Source: Tolypothrix campylonemoides VB511288
GTDB taxonomy: Bacteria; Cyanobacteriota; Cyanobacteriia; Cyanobacteriales; Nostocaceae
DNA length: 64,000 bases
Direction of reading: 5' to 3'
NCBI GenBank assembly: GCA_000828075.3
Contig: JXCB02000002.1
Location: 1,242,248-1,306,247, forward strand
Both the position numbers and the translations under genes were made by a program. Positions within the stretch are counted from its first letter, which is position 1. Every line of letters begins with the position of its first letter. The notes beneath the pieces were generated by a model, which saw only the letters and a program-made list of their open reading frames with translations, ran no database searches and had not been told where the DNA came from. This document shows positions 45,022 through 54,806 of the stretch, one piece after another.

Positions 45022-45408
45022 TTGACGACTTCATATACCTCCAAGGCATCAACCACCGTCGAACTCAAGCCTAGTTACAACATACCTTTGGTATTAGTGA
45101 TTGCCGCAATTCCAATGCTTGTGGTGCAACCTTGGCTAGCAGGCGCGATCGCACTGTTTGGCTTGTTCCTCATGTTTCAAGCCGTTACACTGCGTCTATT
45201 ATTTACTCCCACCGACTTGGATATTTACAGAGGTGAAAAATTAATTCGGCGCTTTCCCTACCAGGAATGGCAAAATTGGCGCATCTTCTGGAATTCGATT
45301 CCCATTCTGTTCTATTTTAAAGAAGTTAAAAGTATTCACTTTTTGCCGATTTTATTTAACCCTAACACTCTCAAAACTTGCTTGGAAGAACGCTGCCCGC
45401 GTATTTAA
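45022..45408 (+). CDS. DUF3119 family protein
   Basis: A 128-residue protein with a TTG start. Two hydrophobic helices (about 22-58, containing VLVIAAIPMLVVQPWLAG and IALFGLFLMFQAVTLRLLF) are followed by a soluble PH-like tail (LDIYRGEKLIRRFPYQEW, FKEVKSIHFLPILFNP). Typical DUF3119 length and layout, restricted to cyanobacteria and plastids as far as I recall. It lies between mlaE and the DUF3086 gene in a conserved order; a lipid or membrane role is inference from context. Confidence 0.85.
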   Translation: MTTSYTSKASTTVELKPSYNIPLVLVIAAIPMLVVQPWLAGAIALFGLFLMFQAVTLRLLFTPTDLDIYRGEKLIRRFPYQEWQNWRIFWNSIPILFYFKEVKSIHFLPILFNPNTLKTCLEERCPRI

Positions 45409-45568
45409 TGCTTCACAATGACTCAGTACTGTGTACCCTATAAAGTGATGACTGGACATGACTTCAGTTGTGAGCACTCATCACTTAAGGCTATCTCAGA
45501 CTTAATTCAGACTTAATATAGATTGCTGAAAGCTATTTATTCGTGTCATAGGAATTACACTATTGTTT

Positions 45569-46849
45569 ATGAACCCCGAGGAATCTCAAACACCACAAAC
45601 AACTGATGAGTCGTTGTTCCAAAAAGAACAACCAAATGTTGAGCAACCAGAAAATTCATCTGTTGAGTCAGTGGTGGAAAGAGCAGCGCCAAACTCCACA
45701 GTTGATAGACAAAATGACCAACCAACCTCTGCTGTGTCCAATTTAGATCCACAAGGACAAAGTCTTACAAATGAATTAACACAGCAGTCAACTGCTGAAG
45801 TGGTGACGCTCTTAGAAGAAGAAACTACCGCGCTCGGGTCAGAAGTAGAATCAATATATAATCGCCAAGAAGAAGCCGCGCAACGACTCGCGCAGTTACA
45901 AAGCCAAGAACAAGCGCTAAAAGAAGAAATAGCCAACCTGCAATTATCCTACAAAAGTATTCAGGCGCAATTGGGCGAAACTCAAACGGCGTTGACACAA
46001 TTGGTGCAAGAAACGCTCTCAGGGCTAGAACAACGTAAAGCAGCGCTGCAAATTTCTGTAGAACAGCTAGAACGCCGTCAAGAACGGATTCGCAACGAAA
46101 TGCGAACCACGTTTGCAGGTGCTTCTCAAGATTTGGCGATTCGGGTACAGGGTTTTAAAGATTATCTCACGGGCAGTTTACAAGATTTGGCAGCCGCAGC
46201 AGAACAGTTGCAACTGGTACCAAAACAGAAACCGGAACCAGAAAAGCTAGAGATCAAACAGGTGAAGCCACCCGAAGAGCAGCTAGGAACACCACAATTT
46301 GCTCAACAGCAGTTCCAGGATACGACAAAACAAATTCGTCGTCTCATTGACCAGTATCGCACGAAACCAGATTATTACGGTCCACCGTGGCAACTGCGCC
46401 GTACCTTTGAACCAGTGCATGCAGAACGAGTCTCCAACTGGTTTTTTAGCCAAGGAGGACGAGGGGCTTTACGGACTACAGGCAGTAGGTTGCAGAATAT
46501 TCTCATTGGCTCAGCAGTGATTTCGATATTACATAAGTTGTATGGCGATCGCCTCCGCACTTTGGTGTTAGCGAATACACCTGAACGTTTAGGTGAATGG
46601 CGGCGTGGCTTGCAGGACTGTTTAGGAATAGGTCGTCCAGACTTTGGACCAGATAAAGGTGTAGTATTATTTGAAACACCTGAAGCTTTGGCACAAAAAG
46701 CAGACCGGCTCGTAAAAGCCAATCAGCTCCCTCTAATTTTGATTGACGATTCTGAAGAGCAAATTAGTTTGGCACTGTTGCAATTTCCCTTATGGTTAGC
46801 TTTTGCTCCTGACCCGAAAATGATGAGAAGTTATGATGATAACTACTAA
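45569..46849 (+). CDS. DUF3086 family protein
   Basis: A 426-residue cyanobacterial protein. Residues 1-75 are acidic and disordered. Residues about 80-210 are a long coiled coil (many E, Q, A, L; for example RLAQLQSQEQALKEEIANLQ). The C-terminal 160 residues form a globular domain (YYGPPWQLRRTFEPVHAERV, WFFSQGGRGALRTTGSR) that defines DUF3086. The ATG at 45569 is preferred over a TTG two codons earlier. It lies in the mlaE-DUF3119-DUF3086-plsY order. The function is unknown; a septum- or membrane-linked scaffold is a guess from the coiled coil. Confidence 0.85.
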   Translation: MNPEESQTPQTTDESLFQKEQPNVEQPENSSVESVVERAAPNSTVDRQNDQPTSAVSNLDPQGQSLTNELTQQSTAEVVTLLEEETTALGSEVESIYNRQEEAAQRLAQLQSQEQALKEEIANLQLSYKSIQAQLGETQTALTQLVQETLSGLEQRKAALQISVEQLERRQERIRNEMRTTFAGASQDLAIRVQGFKDYLTGSLQDLAAAAEQLQLVPKQKPEPEKLEIKQVKPPEEQLGTPQFAQQQFQDTTKQIRRLIDQYRTKPDYYGPPWQLRRTFEPVHAERVSNWFFSQGGRGALRTTGSRLQNILIGSAVISILHKLYGDRLRTLVLANTPERLGEWRRGLQDCLGIGRPDFGPDKGVVLFETPEALAQKADRLVKANQLPLILIDDSEEQISLALLQFPLWLAFAPDPKMMRSYDDNY

Positions 46850-47127
46850 GTCGTCGTTAGTCCTGAGTCACCACAAAAAAGAACTCAGAACTCAGAACTC
46901 AGAAGTCAGAATATTAAACGCTTCGGACGAGCATGAATTAAAAGTTCTGGGGAGTAAGTATTGGTTTTATCCCCCCGGATTTATCCTTTGGAGACCAACA
47001 AACTTTTTCCGTACTTAAATCTCCCGGATAAATCATGAAGGGGATATTCTGTAACTAGTGTTCTGTGTTCTGCGTTCTTCTTAAAAAAGACCAAAAACAG
47101 AAAACTCATAACTCATAACTCTTAAAT

Positions 47128-47820
47128 ATGGCTATTTGGTTAAGTTTGTGCACAGCGGTTTTGGTTGTGGCTTATCTAGTGGGTTCTACACCCACTGGCT
47201 ACACAGTAGCTAAGGTACTGAAAGGCATTGATATTCGCTCAGTTGGTTCTGGCTCAACAGGAGCAACCAATGTGCTGAGGACCTTAGGCACAGGACCAGG
47301 GGCATTTGTTTTAGTGATAGATTGCTTGAAAGGAGTATTGGCGATCGTCCTGGTTAACTGGTTTTTTCACTTTGCTAGCAGTCAAAATTTAATTCCTGAA
47401 GAGATAAATACCGAGTTATGGCAACCTTTGATGGTCACTTTCGCCGGCTTAGCTGCCATACTTGGACACAGTAAGTCAATCTTTTTAGGCTTCACTGGTG
47501 GGAAATCTGTGGCGACCGGTTTGGGTATTTTGTTGGCGATGAATTGGCAGGTCGGTTTGGCTACGTTTGGCGTATTTGCCGTTATGCTAGCCATATCGCG
47601 GATTGTCTCTTTGAGTTCGATAGCTGGAGCCGTTGCCGTTTCTATTTTTATGGTACTCCTGCATCAACCGTTACCTTACATCTTGTTTAGTGTTCTTGCA
47701 GGCTTGTATGTGATTTGGCGACACAGTAGCAATATTGGGCGTATACTTGCAGGAACTGAGCCAAAATTAGGGCAGAAGTTACAGGTGGAACAGCAAGAAA
47801 CTGTAAACTCAGCTTCTTAG
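47128..47820 (+). CDS. plsY: Glycerol-3-phosphate acyltransferase PlsY
   Basis: A 230-residue membrane acyltransferase that uses acyl-phosphate to acylate glycerol 3-phosphate, the first step of phospholipid and glycolipid synthesis. The three PlsY motifs are seen: VGSTPTGYTVAK, GSGSTGATNVLRTLG and GHSKSIFLGFTGGKSVATGLG. Five to six membrane helices. It follows DUF3086 after a 280-base region with repeat DNA and an inverted repeat around GATTTATCC / GGATAAATC (about 46979-47034). A G+A/T+C-rich, low-complexity stretch follows (47821-48032). Confidence 0.94.
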   Translation: MAIWLSLCTAVLVVAYLVGSTPTGYTVAKVLKGIDIRSVGSGSTGATNVLRTLGTGPGAFVLVIDCLKGVLAIVLVNWFFHFASSQNLIPEEINTELWQPLMVTFAGLAAILGHSKSIFLGFTGGKSVATGLGILLAMNWQVGLATFGVFAVMLAISRIVSLSSIAGAVAVSIFMVLLHQPLPYILFSVLAGLYVIWRHSSNIGRILAGTEPKLGQKLQVEQQETVNSAS

Positions 47821-48032
47821 AATTAGGTTTTGTGTCACCCCACCCCTTACCCCTAAGCGCAAGCAAATGTGAGTTCTCAAGATCTCTCCCACCCAACCTC
47901 CCCCTGCTTGTAGGAGAGGGAGGAGCTACGTAAAAATGGAATTTTTAAGCCTCTCCAGTAAAAAAAGCTGCTCCTTTTCCCAAACCCCCTAAGGGAGGGT
48001 TAAAAAGAGGTGGGGAGAAGTTTGGAGAGGGG

Positions 48033-48339
48033 TCAAGCAACAATAGGTACAGCAATAATTTCTGGTACTTGATACGAGTGCAGTTCACAAATTTTTGCTG
48101 ACAAAATAGGAAATTTGCTCAAGTCTGTTTTAATCAGCAGTTTGCCATTCCTGCTCCTTGTGTATTTGTCCTTGCCAAGTATAAATGGAATGGATTGGCA
48201 ACAGACTGACACATGCAGCAAGTTTAGCCTCTACTAGAGCATTTGCGATCGCTTGTGCCTCCTGCTCTGAAGAAGCTGTGACAAACACCACACCGTAGCC
48301 TGTTGATTCAGCCATGACCAAAACTTTTTCGCTCCTCAT
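48033..48339 (-). pseudogene. cutA: CutA1 divalent-cation tolerance protein, frameshifted and truncated
   Basis: Two overlapping frames give one CutA1 protein. The first (ATG at 48339 or, more likely, 48315) covers VVFVTASSEQEAQAIANALV, LAACVSLLPIHSIYTW and HKEQEWQ. An extra A in the CAAACTG that follows shifts the frame, and the second frame continues LLIKTDLSKFPILSAKICE and YQVPEIIAVPIVA, then stops at 48033. Normal CutA1 goes on for about ten more residues (a YLxW-type end); here the end is replaced by low-complexity intergenic DNA. So there are two lesions, which argues for a true pseudogene rather than a sequencing error. It lies two bases after the stop of the HTH gene, on the same strand. 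Confidence 0.85.
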
Positions 48340-48341
48340 AA

Positions 48342-49397
48342 TTAAACACTAGACGACGACAAAGAGTAAACCTGACCATCAATTAACAGCCGAGTGATTC
48401 CCTTTGCCTGTAGATGATAACGAGCCTTGTGCAGCATTTTACTATCGGGAACTTTAATCACGCGATCGCGCTTGGTTGAGAAGCGCTTTGCCACTCGATG
48501 GTTATCAAATACTGGGAGCGTTCTTTGCTGGGTTTCTAAGTTAGGAATTTGTCCCAAGTCGCCAAACTCCCGCAGTGGACGAGTAATTAATTCCGAGGAG
48601 CGGTCTATTACCAGATAGCAAGTTTTGGGCAAACTGGCTGCTGACAGTGGCAAAACTCGAACTAATGACTCTCCCGACCTTGGTCTTGTGACAAAAGGTC
48701 GTGCTGGTTCAAAGTCGTCTTCGTCTGAGTATTCCTCTTCGTCATCGTCTAAATCATCTTCCAAATCCTCTAAATCATCTGACTCATCCAATAAGTCTTC
48801 GCCAAACATTTCTGCGATGACGTTGGCTTCTGGACGTCTATCTTCTAAAAGGGGACTGGGAATGCTTGTGATTTCTGGAGGTTTCTCTGGCGGTTTTTGT
48901 TCTAAAAGTTCCAATTGCTCAGCAACTGGTTGCTCAACTCGCTCAATTCGTCTTGGTATTGGTTTTGTTATTGGTGCCGACGAGGTGCGCCGCTTCACTC
49001 GCCTGATAGCAGGAATTGGCTCATCAACTCCTACAGGCTGCGGCTCCTCTACCACGACTGGCTCCTCCTGCGGCGGCTGAACCTCAACTACACTCGGTTC
49101 AGGAACAGGAGGATCTGCTGGTTGTTGTGTCTGCTCTTTCTCTGGCTCAGTGCTAAACACAGGCAGGTTTTCATAGTCTACCTGTGCCCTTCCTTCAGGA
49201 GTTCTTGCGGCACGCTTTAAAGAGACCAGGTATTCATACTCATCTTCTGGCAAAGTACTTTTGAGTAAGCGGCTAATCGTCGAGTTACTTACGCCATAGC
49301 GGTCTGCCAAAGTTGAGGTCGTTTCGGCAGTTTCGCGATATAGTTTTAGGATTTCGTGTTTATCTGATTCTGTTAGTTTTCTCACGGTAGATACCAC
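48342..49397 (-). CDS. HTH-domain protein with long acidic linker
   Basis: A 351-residue protein. The N-terminus is a transposase-like helix-turn-helix (KHEILKLYRETAETTSTLADRYGVSNSTISRLLK, residues about 12-45; quoted parts TLADRYGVSNSTISRLL). A long Pro/Glu-rich and then very acidic disordered stretch follows (about 75-235, with DDLEDLEDDLDDDEEEYSD). The C-terminal 110 residues are globular (LPKTCYLVIDRSSELITRPL, KARYHLQAKGITRLLIDG). Proteins of this build are conserved in filamentous cyanobacteria, function unknown. It is probably a DNA-binding regulator or nucleoid-linked factor rather than a transposase, since no catalytic domain is present. The cutA remnant lies directly downstream. Confidence 0.75.
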   Translation of the reverse strand: MVSTVRKLTESDKHEILKLYRETAETTSTLADRYGVSNSTISRLLKSTLPEDEYEYLVSLKRAARTPEGRAQVDYENLPVFSTEPEKEQTQQPADPPVPEPSVVEVQPPQEEPVVVEEPQPVGVDEPIPAIRRVKRRTSSAPITKPIPRRIERVEQPVAEQLELLEQKPPEKPPEITSIPSPLLEDRRPEANVIAEMFGEDLLDESDDLEDLEDDLDDDEEEYSDEDDFEPARPFVTRPRSGESLVRVLPLSAASLPKTCYLVIDRSSELITRPLREFGDLGQIPNLETQQRTLPVFDNHRVAKRFSTKRDRVIKVPDSKMLHKARYHLQAKGITRLLIDGQVYSLSSSSV

Positions 49398-49487
49398 AAA
49401 TTTCTAAGCTCGTTTTCTTCCACTGGCACGTCGTGAACGGTTTCATGATGCGTCGTATTCCAGGACAGCGCCCATGCCAAATAAAAC

Positions 49488-50282
49488 TCAACTCCATACC
49501 CAAAATTCCTCTAAAATCTCCCCAGTTTGATAGTTGGGAATCCAATTTGTGGCGTATTTAAACCACATATGTGCAATCTTAAGCGAAAATGCTGTTGCTG
49601 CAATCATTCGCCCAGACAAAGGCATTCTTTCATGCCAAAAGGCTAACATTGAGGTAGTCGCGATCATTAACAGTCGCAGATCATTGACGATAGAAAACCA
49701 ATTCAAAATTGGAGCAATAGTTTCTACCTTAGTTGGCGTCTGATCCTGAACTGTTGCTTGTGGTTGATCAAATAACCATGCCAACACACAATCAAAAGCT
49801 CCAATTGCCAATAAAATGACCCACTGCCATTTTTCTAAATTTCCTTCCCTAGAAGCCACTGCCAAAATCATGCCTATCCCCAGCAACAAATAAGTTATCA
49901 CAAAAAACACATCGCCAAGGGAAACGATAAGTTCTTCTTTCAGGACTATTTCCGTATAACCGAAAAATATCCCTCCAATGAAATAACAAAGCATACCGAT
50001 GTCGATTGCTAGCCAAACATCCCGAACACTAACAATTTCTCTACTGTACCAATTTCTCAAGCATAAGACATTGGCACTCAGATCAGCTATGGTTTCAAAA
50101 ATATATCTACCAGTAACGTAGCAATCACCACGCCTTTGTATGCTATCTGAGCCTGGAATTCTAGCACTAAACAAAAAAAAGTACAATAGTACTAGAGTAC
50201 TCCAGCCTAGGTTAGCTAAGACAATACTCTGAGTGGAAAACATAAATTTGGGACGGAGTGACCTGTTGTAAACGCTACTCAT
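49488..50282 (-). CDS. Polytopic membrane protein, unknown function
   Basis: A 264-residue protein with about six membrane helices, the first near residues 20-42 (IVLANLGWSTLVLLYFFLF) and the last near 215-235. Conserved-looking polar residues include ERMPLSGRMIAATAF and HMWFKYATNW in the last helices. The layout resembles N-terminal membrane domains of cyanobacterial sensor proteins, but no signalling domain follows. I recognise no family. It is the first gene of a minus-strand run (then HTH and cutA remnant) after a 550-base gap. That gap (50283-50835) holds repeats around GCGTAGCGCG and TAACGCCAAGG and no gene. Confidence 0.65.
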   Translation of the reverse strand: MSSVYNRSLRPKFMFSTQSIVLANLGWSTLVLLYFFLFSARIPGSDSIQRRGDCYVTGRYIFETIADLSANVLCLRNWYSREIVSVRDVWLAIDIGMLCYFIGGIFFGYTEIVLKEELIVSLGDVFFVITYLLLGIGMILAVASREGNLEKWQWVILLAIGAFDCVLAWLFDQPQATVQDQTPTKVETIAPILNWFSIVNDLRLLMIATTSMLAFWHERMPLSGRMIAATAFSLKIAHMWFKYATNWIPNYQTGEILEEFWVWS

Positions 50283-50835
50283 AGAACTTTACTGTATAAA
50301 TGCACTCTAGCAGTTTTTTGACTGATTGACTGTTTAAGAAACAGCCGTACTCAAAGCTAACAAGTCAAATTAATATAAACGCAATAGATCATCCAACGTG
50401 ATGAAAAACTGCTAGAGCGCTAATGCCACAGTTTAAGCTCAGCTCATGTATCCTTTGTCCTTAGTTTTGACCAAGTCCCTTCAGGGCGGGAACTCTTAAG
50501 AGCGAACAGGTAACAGTGAAAGAATTAGCCCCGAAGACGAGGCTCAAAGCTCCTGAATTTATTAATGGAAAAAATAAAAAATTTGTTGAGAGACGCGTAG
50601 CGCGAATCAACAAGGCAACGGGGAACGGGTGAGAGGGGAGAAGAGTTACTCCTGTCACGCTGGAAGATTACCTATTAACTAACCGCCAAGCCTGCCCTCG
50701 AGCGAAGCGAAGGGACGCCAATAACGCCAAGGAAAAGATAGGTAATTTTATACCGGGAAGGGAGTAGCTAGTTTTTATTCCTGTTAAGAGTTCCCTGTTC
50801 CCTATTCCCTGTTGCCTCTTAAAAATGACAAATAG

Positions 50836-52044
50836 CTATTGCCTTTTCCCTTCTTGGGGAATAATTTCTGTCACCACTTTATTGCCAGAACTGCCACCAG
50901 TGACGACAATAGTTTCTGCTTGTAGATTACCAGAGGCTTTTTCACCCGTAAAAGCGAATGGAGGATCTACTTGGCGGTAAAGCACATTGCCTTGAGCCTC
51001 AACTAATTGATTGTCAAGATACCAAGTTAGGGTATTAGACTTGAGAGACTGGCGACGCTGCCCAACACCGTAAACGTTACCTGTTAAATAAACAGTTTTT
51101 TGTGGTATTTTCATTTCACCTTGATTACCAGTCACCAGCAAATTTTCAGCGCGATGGAATACCCGCACAGGAGAATTTGTCGTGACTGTTTCTGTGTTTA
51201 AATTCCAGGTCATAGAATTACTAGCAACTTGCACTGGTGGGTCTAGTAATTCTATCTGGGCATTCTTCTTAATTGTGGCAATCTTTGTTTTCAAGTTGAC
51301 TTCAGCAGCGTCTCCTCGGCCTCGATCAGTAATTTGGTTATTTTTATAGCGATCCATTTGCACAGGGCGATCGCCGATCAATTTTTCCTCTTTGATTCGC
51401 CAAATCAAATGCTCTGTTCGCATTTGTAATTGCGGATCTAAGGAGTTTGCCACCACTCCTCCAGAAAATTCTACGCGTTCTTCACGGGTTGTCACTCGTG
51501 CTTCTTGGGCGATCGCTTGTAATTGTTTGTGGGTTCCGTTAAGCTGGTTGCGGACAATCAGCAAATCTTCTTTGGGTCGCCATTCCAACTCATTACCCTG
51601 CAACACAACACCATTGCGAGGGTCTGTAGCAATTATCTTTCCTTTGAGAAAAAGTTGCTTACCATCTTGTGCTATGTCTGCCGTTTGAGCTTGTACTTGA
51701 TAAACAACTTTGCCATCTTGGTAAAGTTCTCCATATGGAGTTTCTGCTTCACCAATTTGTTTTTCTTTGGTGTATTTTGCCCTTTTTGCTCTGACTTTCC
51801 ATACAGGTCGCCCAACTTCATCTGCTTGTTCTAAGGTAACGTCAGAGAAAGTCAAATTGCTTTCTTTTTCTCCAGGTGAGGGGCTTTCAGAAGGCGGTTT
51901 TGTCGTTACTTGAGATTGGCTTGCGCCACAAGCAACGAGTCCTATGACTAGGAAAGAAGATAGAAGAGGGAAAAAAGAAACAACAAGAGAGTTTCTTCTT
52001 TCTTCACTATTCCTTCTTCTTTTTTTGCTTTTTTGCTGCAGCAT
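50836..52044 (-). CDS. lptC: LptC-family LPS export protein
   Basis: A 402-residue lipoprotein-like periplasmic protein. The N-terminus is basic, then a hydrophobic segment ends in LVACGAS, a lipobox. The rest is a long beta-jellyroll/beta-taco series (FSDVTLEQADEVGRPVWKVRAKRAKY, seen in two parts) typical of the extended cyanobacterial LptC. It should link the LptBFG ATPase complex to LptA/LptD for lipopolysaccharide export. It overlaps the NYN-domain gene by one base, so the two are translationally coupled, a conserved pairing in cyanobacteria from memory. Confidence 0.87.
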   Translation of the reverse strand: MLQQKSKKRRRNSEERRNSLVVSFFPLLSSFLVIGLVACGASQSQVTTKPPSESPSPGEKESNLTFSDVTLEQADEVGRPVWKVRAKRAKYTKEKQIGEAETPYGELYQDGKVVYQVQAQTADIAQDGKQLFLKGKIIATDPRNGVVLQGNELEWRPKEDLLIVRNQLNGTHKQLQAIAQEARVTTREERVEFSGGVVANSLDPQLQMRTEHLIWRIKEEKLIGDRPVQMDRYKNNQITDRGRGDAAEVNLKTKIATIKKNAQIELLDPPVQVASNSMTWNLNTETVTTNSPVRVFHRAENLLVTGNQGEMKIPQKTVYLTGNVYGVGQRRQSLKSNTLTWYLDNQLVEAQGNVLYRQVDPPFAFTGEKASGNLQAETIVVTGGSSGNKVVTEIIPQEGKRQ

Positions 52045-52682
52045 TACTCTTGGATTTCTAGATGACCATCAGTTTCCCTAGGGTCTTCTAAAAAACCCAT
52101 ACTCGATAATGGTCGATAAGGATAGCTTTGGCGAGGGGTTTTTTGAATATCGTCTTTTATCGCTTCTAAATCAATATAGCGATCGCTAACATTAATCAAA
52201 CTGTCGCTCGTCATTGAGCGCAAGCTCACCACTTCTACCCTTACACCACGATAGCTTACAGAATTCACTGCATAAGCCAGATCTCCATCCCCACTGACTA
52301 ACACTGCTGTATCATAGGAATCTACTAAAGCCATCATATCCACGGCAATTTCTACATCTAAGTTGGCTTTTTTTGAACCATCCGGCAACTGTACCAAATC
52401 CTTAGCAATGACTCGATACCCATTGCGCCGCATCCACAACAGAAAACCCTGCTGTTTTTCGTTTGTGCGGTCTACTCCAGTGTAAAAGAAGGCTCGCAGC
52501 AGTCTAGAGCCAGCGGTTAATCTACATAACAGCTTTGTGTAATCAATTTCAATTCCTAGTTGCAGCGCTGCATAAAATAAATTTGACCCATCAATAAATA
52601 TGGCAACACGACCCCGATTTTCTAAAACTTGCTCTGGCGTAAATATCGAGTCGTTTTCCAGATTATTCAACATTGTTGTCAT
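52044..52682 (-). CDS. NYN-domain (LabA-like) protein
   Basis: A 212-residue PIN-like nuclease-fold protein. The metal-binding Asp residues are in VAIFIDGSNLFYAAL, KANLDVEIAVDMMAL and VLVSGDGDLAYAV, matching the LabA/NYN family. LabA proteins are linked to circadian output and RNA processing in cyanobacteria. The C-terminus is a short Pro/Tyr-rich tail. ATGs at residues 1 and 4 are both possible starts. The stop overlaps the lptC start by one base. A role for this one in lipopolysaccharide or clock control is inference. Confidence 0.88.
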   Translation of the reverse strand: MTTMLNNLENDSIFTPEQVLENRGRVAIFIDGSNLFYAALQLGIEIDYTKLLCRLTAGSRLLRAFFYTGVDRTNEKQQGFLLWMRRNGYRVIAKDLVQLPDGSKKANLDVEIAVDMMALVDSYDTAVLVSGDGDLAYAVNSVSYRGVRVEVVSLRSMTSDSLINVSDRYIDLEAIKDDIQKTPRQSYPYRPLSSMGFLEDPRETDGHLEIQE

Positions 52683-52824
52683 ACCTCTTTTATCAAATGT
52701 AATAATTGATACTTAATTGTCTACTTTTAGATGCAAGGTTAGAGCCGCTTATGATAATTTTTCAGGACAAATAAATTTAGTCCCGATAAATCCAGACAAA
52801 ATCAGTAATTGAAATTTGAAACAA

Positions 52825-54426
52825 CTAATTGTTTTTAGGAGGTTCTATTCGCTTAAAGATTGGTCGAGGTTCACCCAGCTTTTTTTGATTGGTTAGTACG
52901 CCCCATGTGCCATGAATGGCAAAAGGAGCAGCTATGGCAGTTTTTATCTGTTCATTAAAATTTATTCTGTAGCCCAATTGCTGGTAAATATCGCTACTAA
53001 TATCCGGAATCAACGGAGACAGGAGGTAAGCTGCTTGTCTGACTGATTCAAGAACTGCATACAGGACTTGTTCTACTGCTTGTTGCCGTCCTTGTTTATA
53101 CAATGACCAAGGTGCTTGATCATCAATAAACTTATTGCTGGCTCGCACCAGTGAGAGGATAGCCTCGCAAGCTTGATTGAAAGCTAGCGTTTTATAAGCA
53201 TTTTCTACCTGTTCCGCAAGACGTAAACCAATGGCTTTTAACGGATTGTCAATAGGAATATCTTCATTTGTGATTGGCGGCACATTTCCAGAACAATATT
53301 TCTTCACCATGTTTAGAGTGCGGTTTAGCAAATTACCTAAATCATTTGCCAAATCTGCATTCAGAACATTAATGAATCTACTTTCATTAAAGTCTCCATC
53401 CTTGCCAAATTCAATTTCCTTAAGAAAGTAATAACGAACAGCATCACTACCATACCGCTCCACCAGAGCTACGGGATCAAGGGTATTACCCAGGCTTTTG
53501 CCCATTTTCTGACCATCTTTGGTCAAAAAGCCATGCACAAAAACTCGCCTTGGCAATGGCAAGCCAGCTGACATTAACATTGCAGGCCAAGAAATTGTGT
53601 GGAAGCGCAGGATATCCTTACCAATAAGGTGCAGGTTTATGGGCCACCATTTAGCTAAAGCATTTTCTAACGTTGGTTCTTCGTCCGGTTCTAACAATGC
53701 GGTGACATAACCTAGAAGCGCATCAAACCAAACATAAAGGGTGTGCTTGGGATCGCTTGGTACTGGGAAACCCCAATCTAAATTCACCCGCGAAATGGAA
53801 AAGTCCTGCAACCCTTGATTGACAAAGTTGAGGACTTCATTTCGACGAGTTTCCGGTTGGATAAAATCCGGTTGAAACTCGTAAAGTGCTTGCAGTTTCT
53901 CTTGATATTTCGATAAACGGAAGAAGTAATTCTGCTCGTCTCGCCACTCCACTTCTTTGTTTGTGTGGATAGGACAGCGGTGTCCTTCTAACAGTTCTCT
54001 TTCTTCTTTGAATTCTTCACAGGAGACGCAGTACCAGCCTTGTTGTTGTCCCAAGTAGATGTCCCCTGCTTTGGACAGTCTCTGGAAGAATTCTTGGACG
54101 ATCGCCTCATGACGAGGAGCTGTGGTGCGACTAAAGCGATCATATTGAATGTTCAGCAACTCCCACAAAGAAACAAAACTAGGCACAATCTCATCGCAAT
54201 ATTCTTGTGGCGATCGCCCTTTACTCTCGGCTGTCCGCTGAATTTTTTGCCCATGCTCATCTGTCCCCGTAATCAGCAGCGCCCTATGCCCTAAAAGTCT
54301 ATGAAATCGCCCCACCACATCTGCTGCCATCGTTGTATAAGCACTGCCAATGTGGGGTAAGTCGTTTACATAATATAGCGGTGTTGTGAGTGCAAATGTC
54401 TTTTCTGTTTTATTCACTTGATTCAT
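52825..54426 (-). CDS. metG: Methionyl-tRNA synthetase
   Basis: A 533-residue class I synthetase, charging tRNA-Met. HIGH motif as LPHIGSAYTTMAADV; KMSKS motif as KDGQKMGKSLGN; the zinc-knuckle region CVSCEEFKEERELLEGHRCP lies between. The anticodon-binding helical domain follows (residues about 385-500). There is no C-terminal tRNA-binding EMAP domain, as usual for the short cyanobacterial form. It is monocistronic on the minus strand. The 54427-54806 gap that separates it from plsC is A+T-rich and has no gene. Confidence 0.96.
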   Translation of the reverse strand: MNQVNKTEKTFALTTPLYYVNDLPHIGSAYTTMAADVVGRFHRLLGHRALLITGTDEHGQKIQRTAESKGRSPQEYCDEIVPSFVSLWELLNIQYDRFSRTTAPRHEAIVQEFFQRLSKAGDIYLGQQQGWYCVSCEEFKEERELLEGHRCPIHTNKEVEWRDEQNYFFRLSKYQEKLQALYEFQPDFIQPETRRNEVLNFVNQGLQDFSISRVNLDWGFPVPSDPKHTLYVWFDALLGYVTALLEPDEEPTLENALAKWWPINLHLIGKDILRFHTISWPAMLMSAGLPLPRRVFVHGFLTKDGQKMGKSLGNTLDPVALVERYGSDAVRYYFLKEIEFGKDGDFNESRFINVLNADLANDLGNLLNRTLNMVKKYCSGNVPPITNEDIPIDNPLKAIGLRLAEQVENAYKTLAFNQACEAILSLVRASNKFIDDQAPWSLYKQGRQQAVEQVLYAVLESVRQAAYLLSPLIPDISSDIYQQLGYRINFNEQIKTAIAAPFAIHGTWGVLTNQKKLGEPRPIFKRIEPPKNN

Positions 54427-54806
54427 GGAGAATTAAAAACCACTTGTAAAAAAAATGTTTTCTATCTGACTTATTTTGGTAAAACCACGTCATTATATAA
54501 CATAACTCTCATATTTTCAATCCATATTTTCATACTAGCAAATTTCTCTGGTTTAACTTTGGTTGATGATAAGTATAAATTCAGTTAATCCTTATAAAAA
54601 AGACAAGAAATTCCTGTTAATATCCACAAAAAATTTGTCATTGCATTTCAGATTATTAAAGCATAAACCTGTTCTGCACAATGGGTTTTAACGATTTTGT
54701 TGCTCTGACATTTCTACCTTAAGACAGTCGTCCTTATTAGTAAAGAAATGTAAAAATTTCATCAAGTTCAGCTGCGAATTTTTCGGAAAATTCATATTGA
54801 AAAGAC

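Noticed and set aside
46833-47018. 61-residue open frame after DUF3086
   Set aside because: It overlaps the DUF3086 stop region and reads through AGAACTCAGAAC repeats; the composition is not protein-like.
48625-49080. 151-residue Ser/Lys-rich open frame on the plus strand
   Set aside because: It is antisense to the acidic linker of the HTH gene; poly-Ser is simply the complement of Asp/Glu codons.
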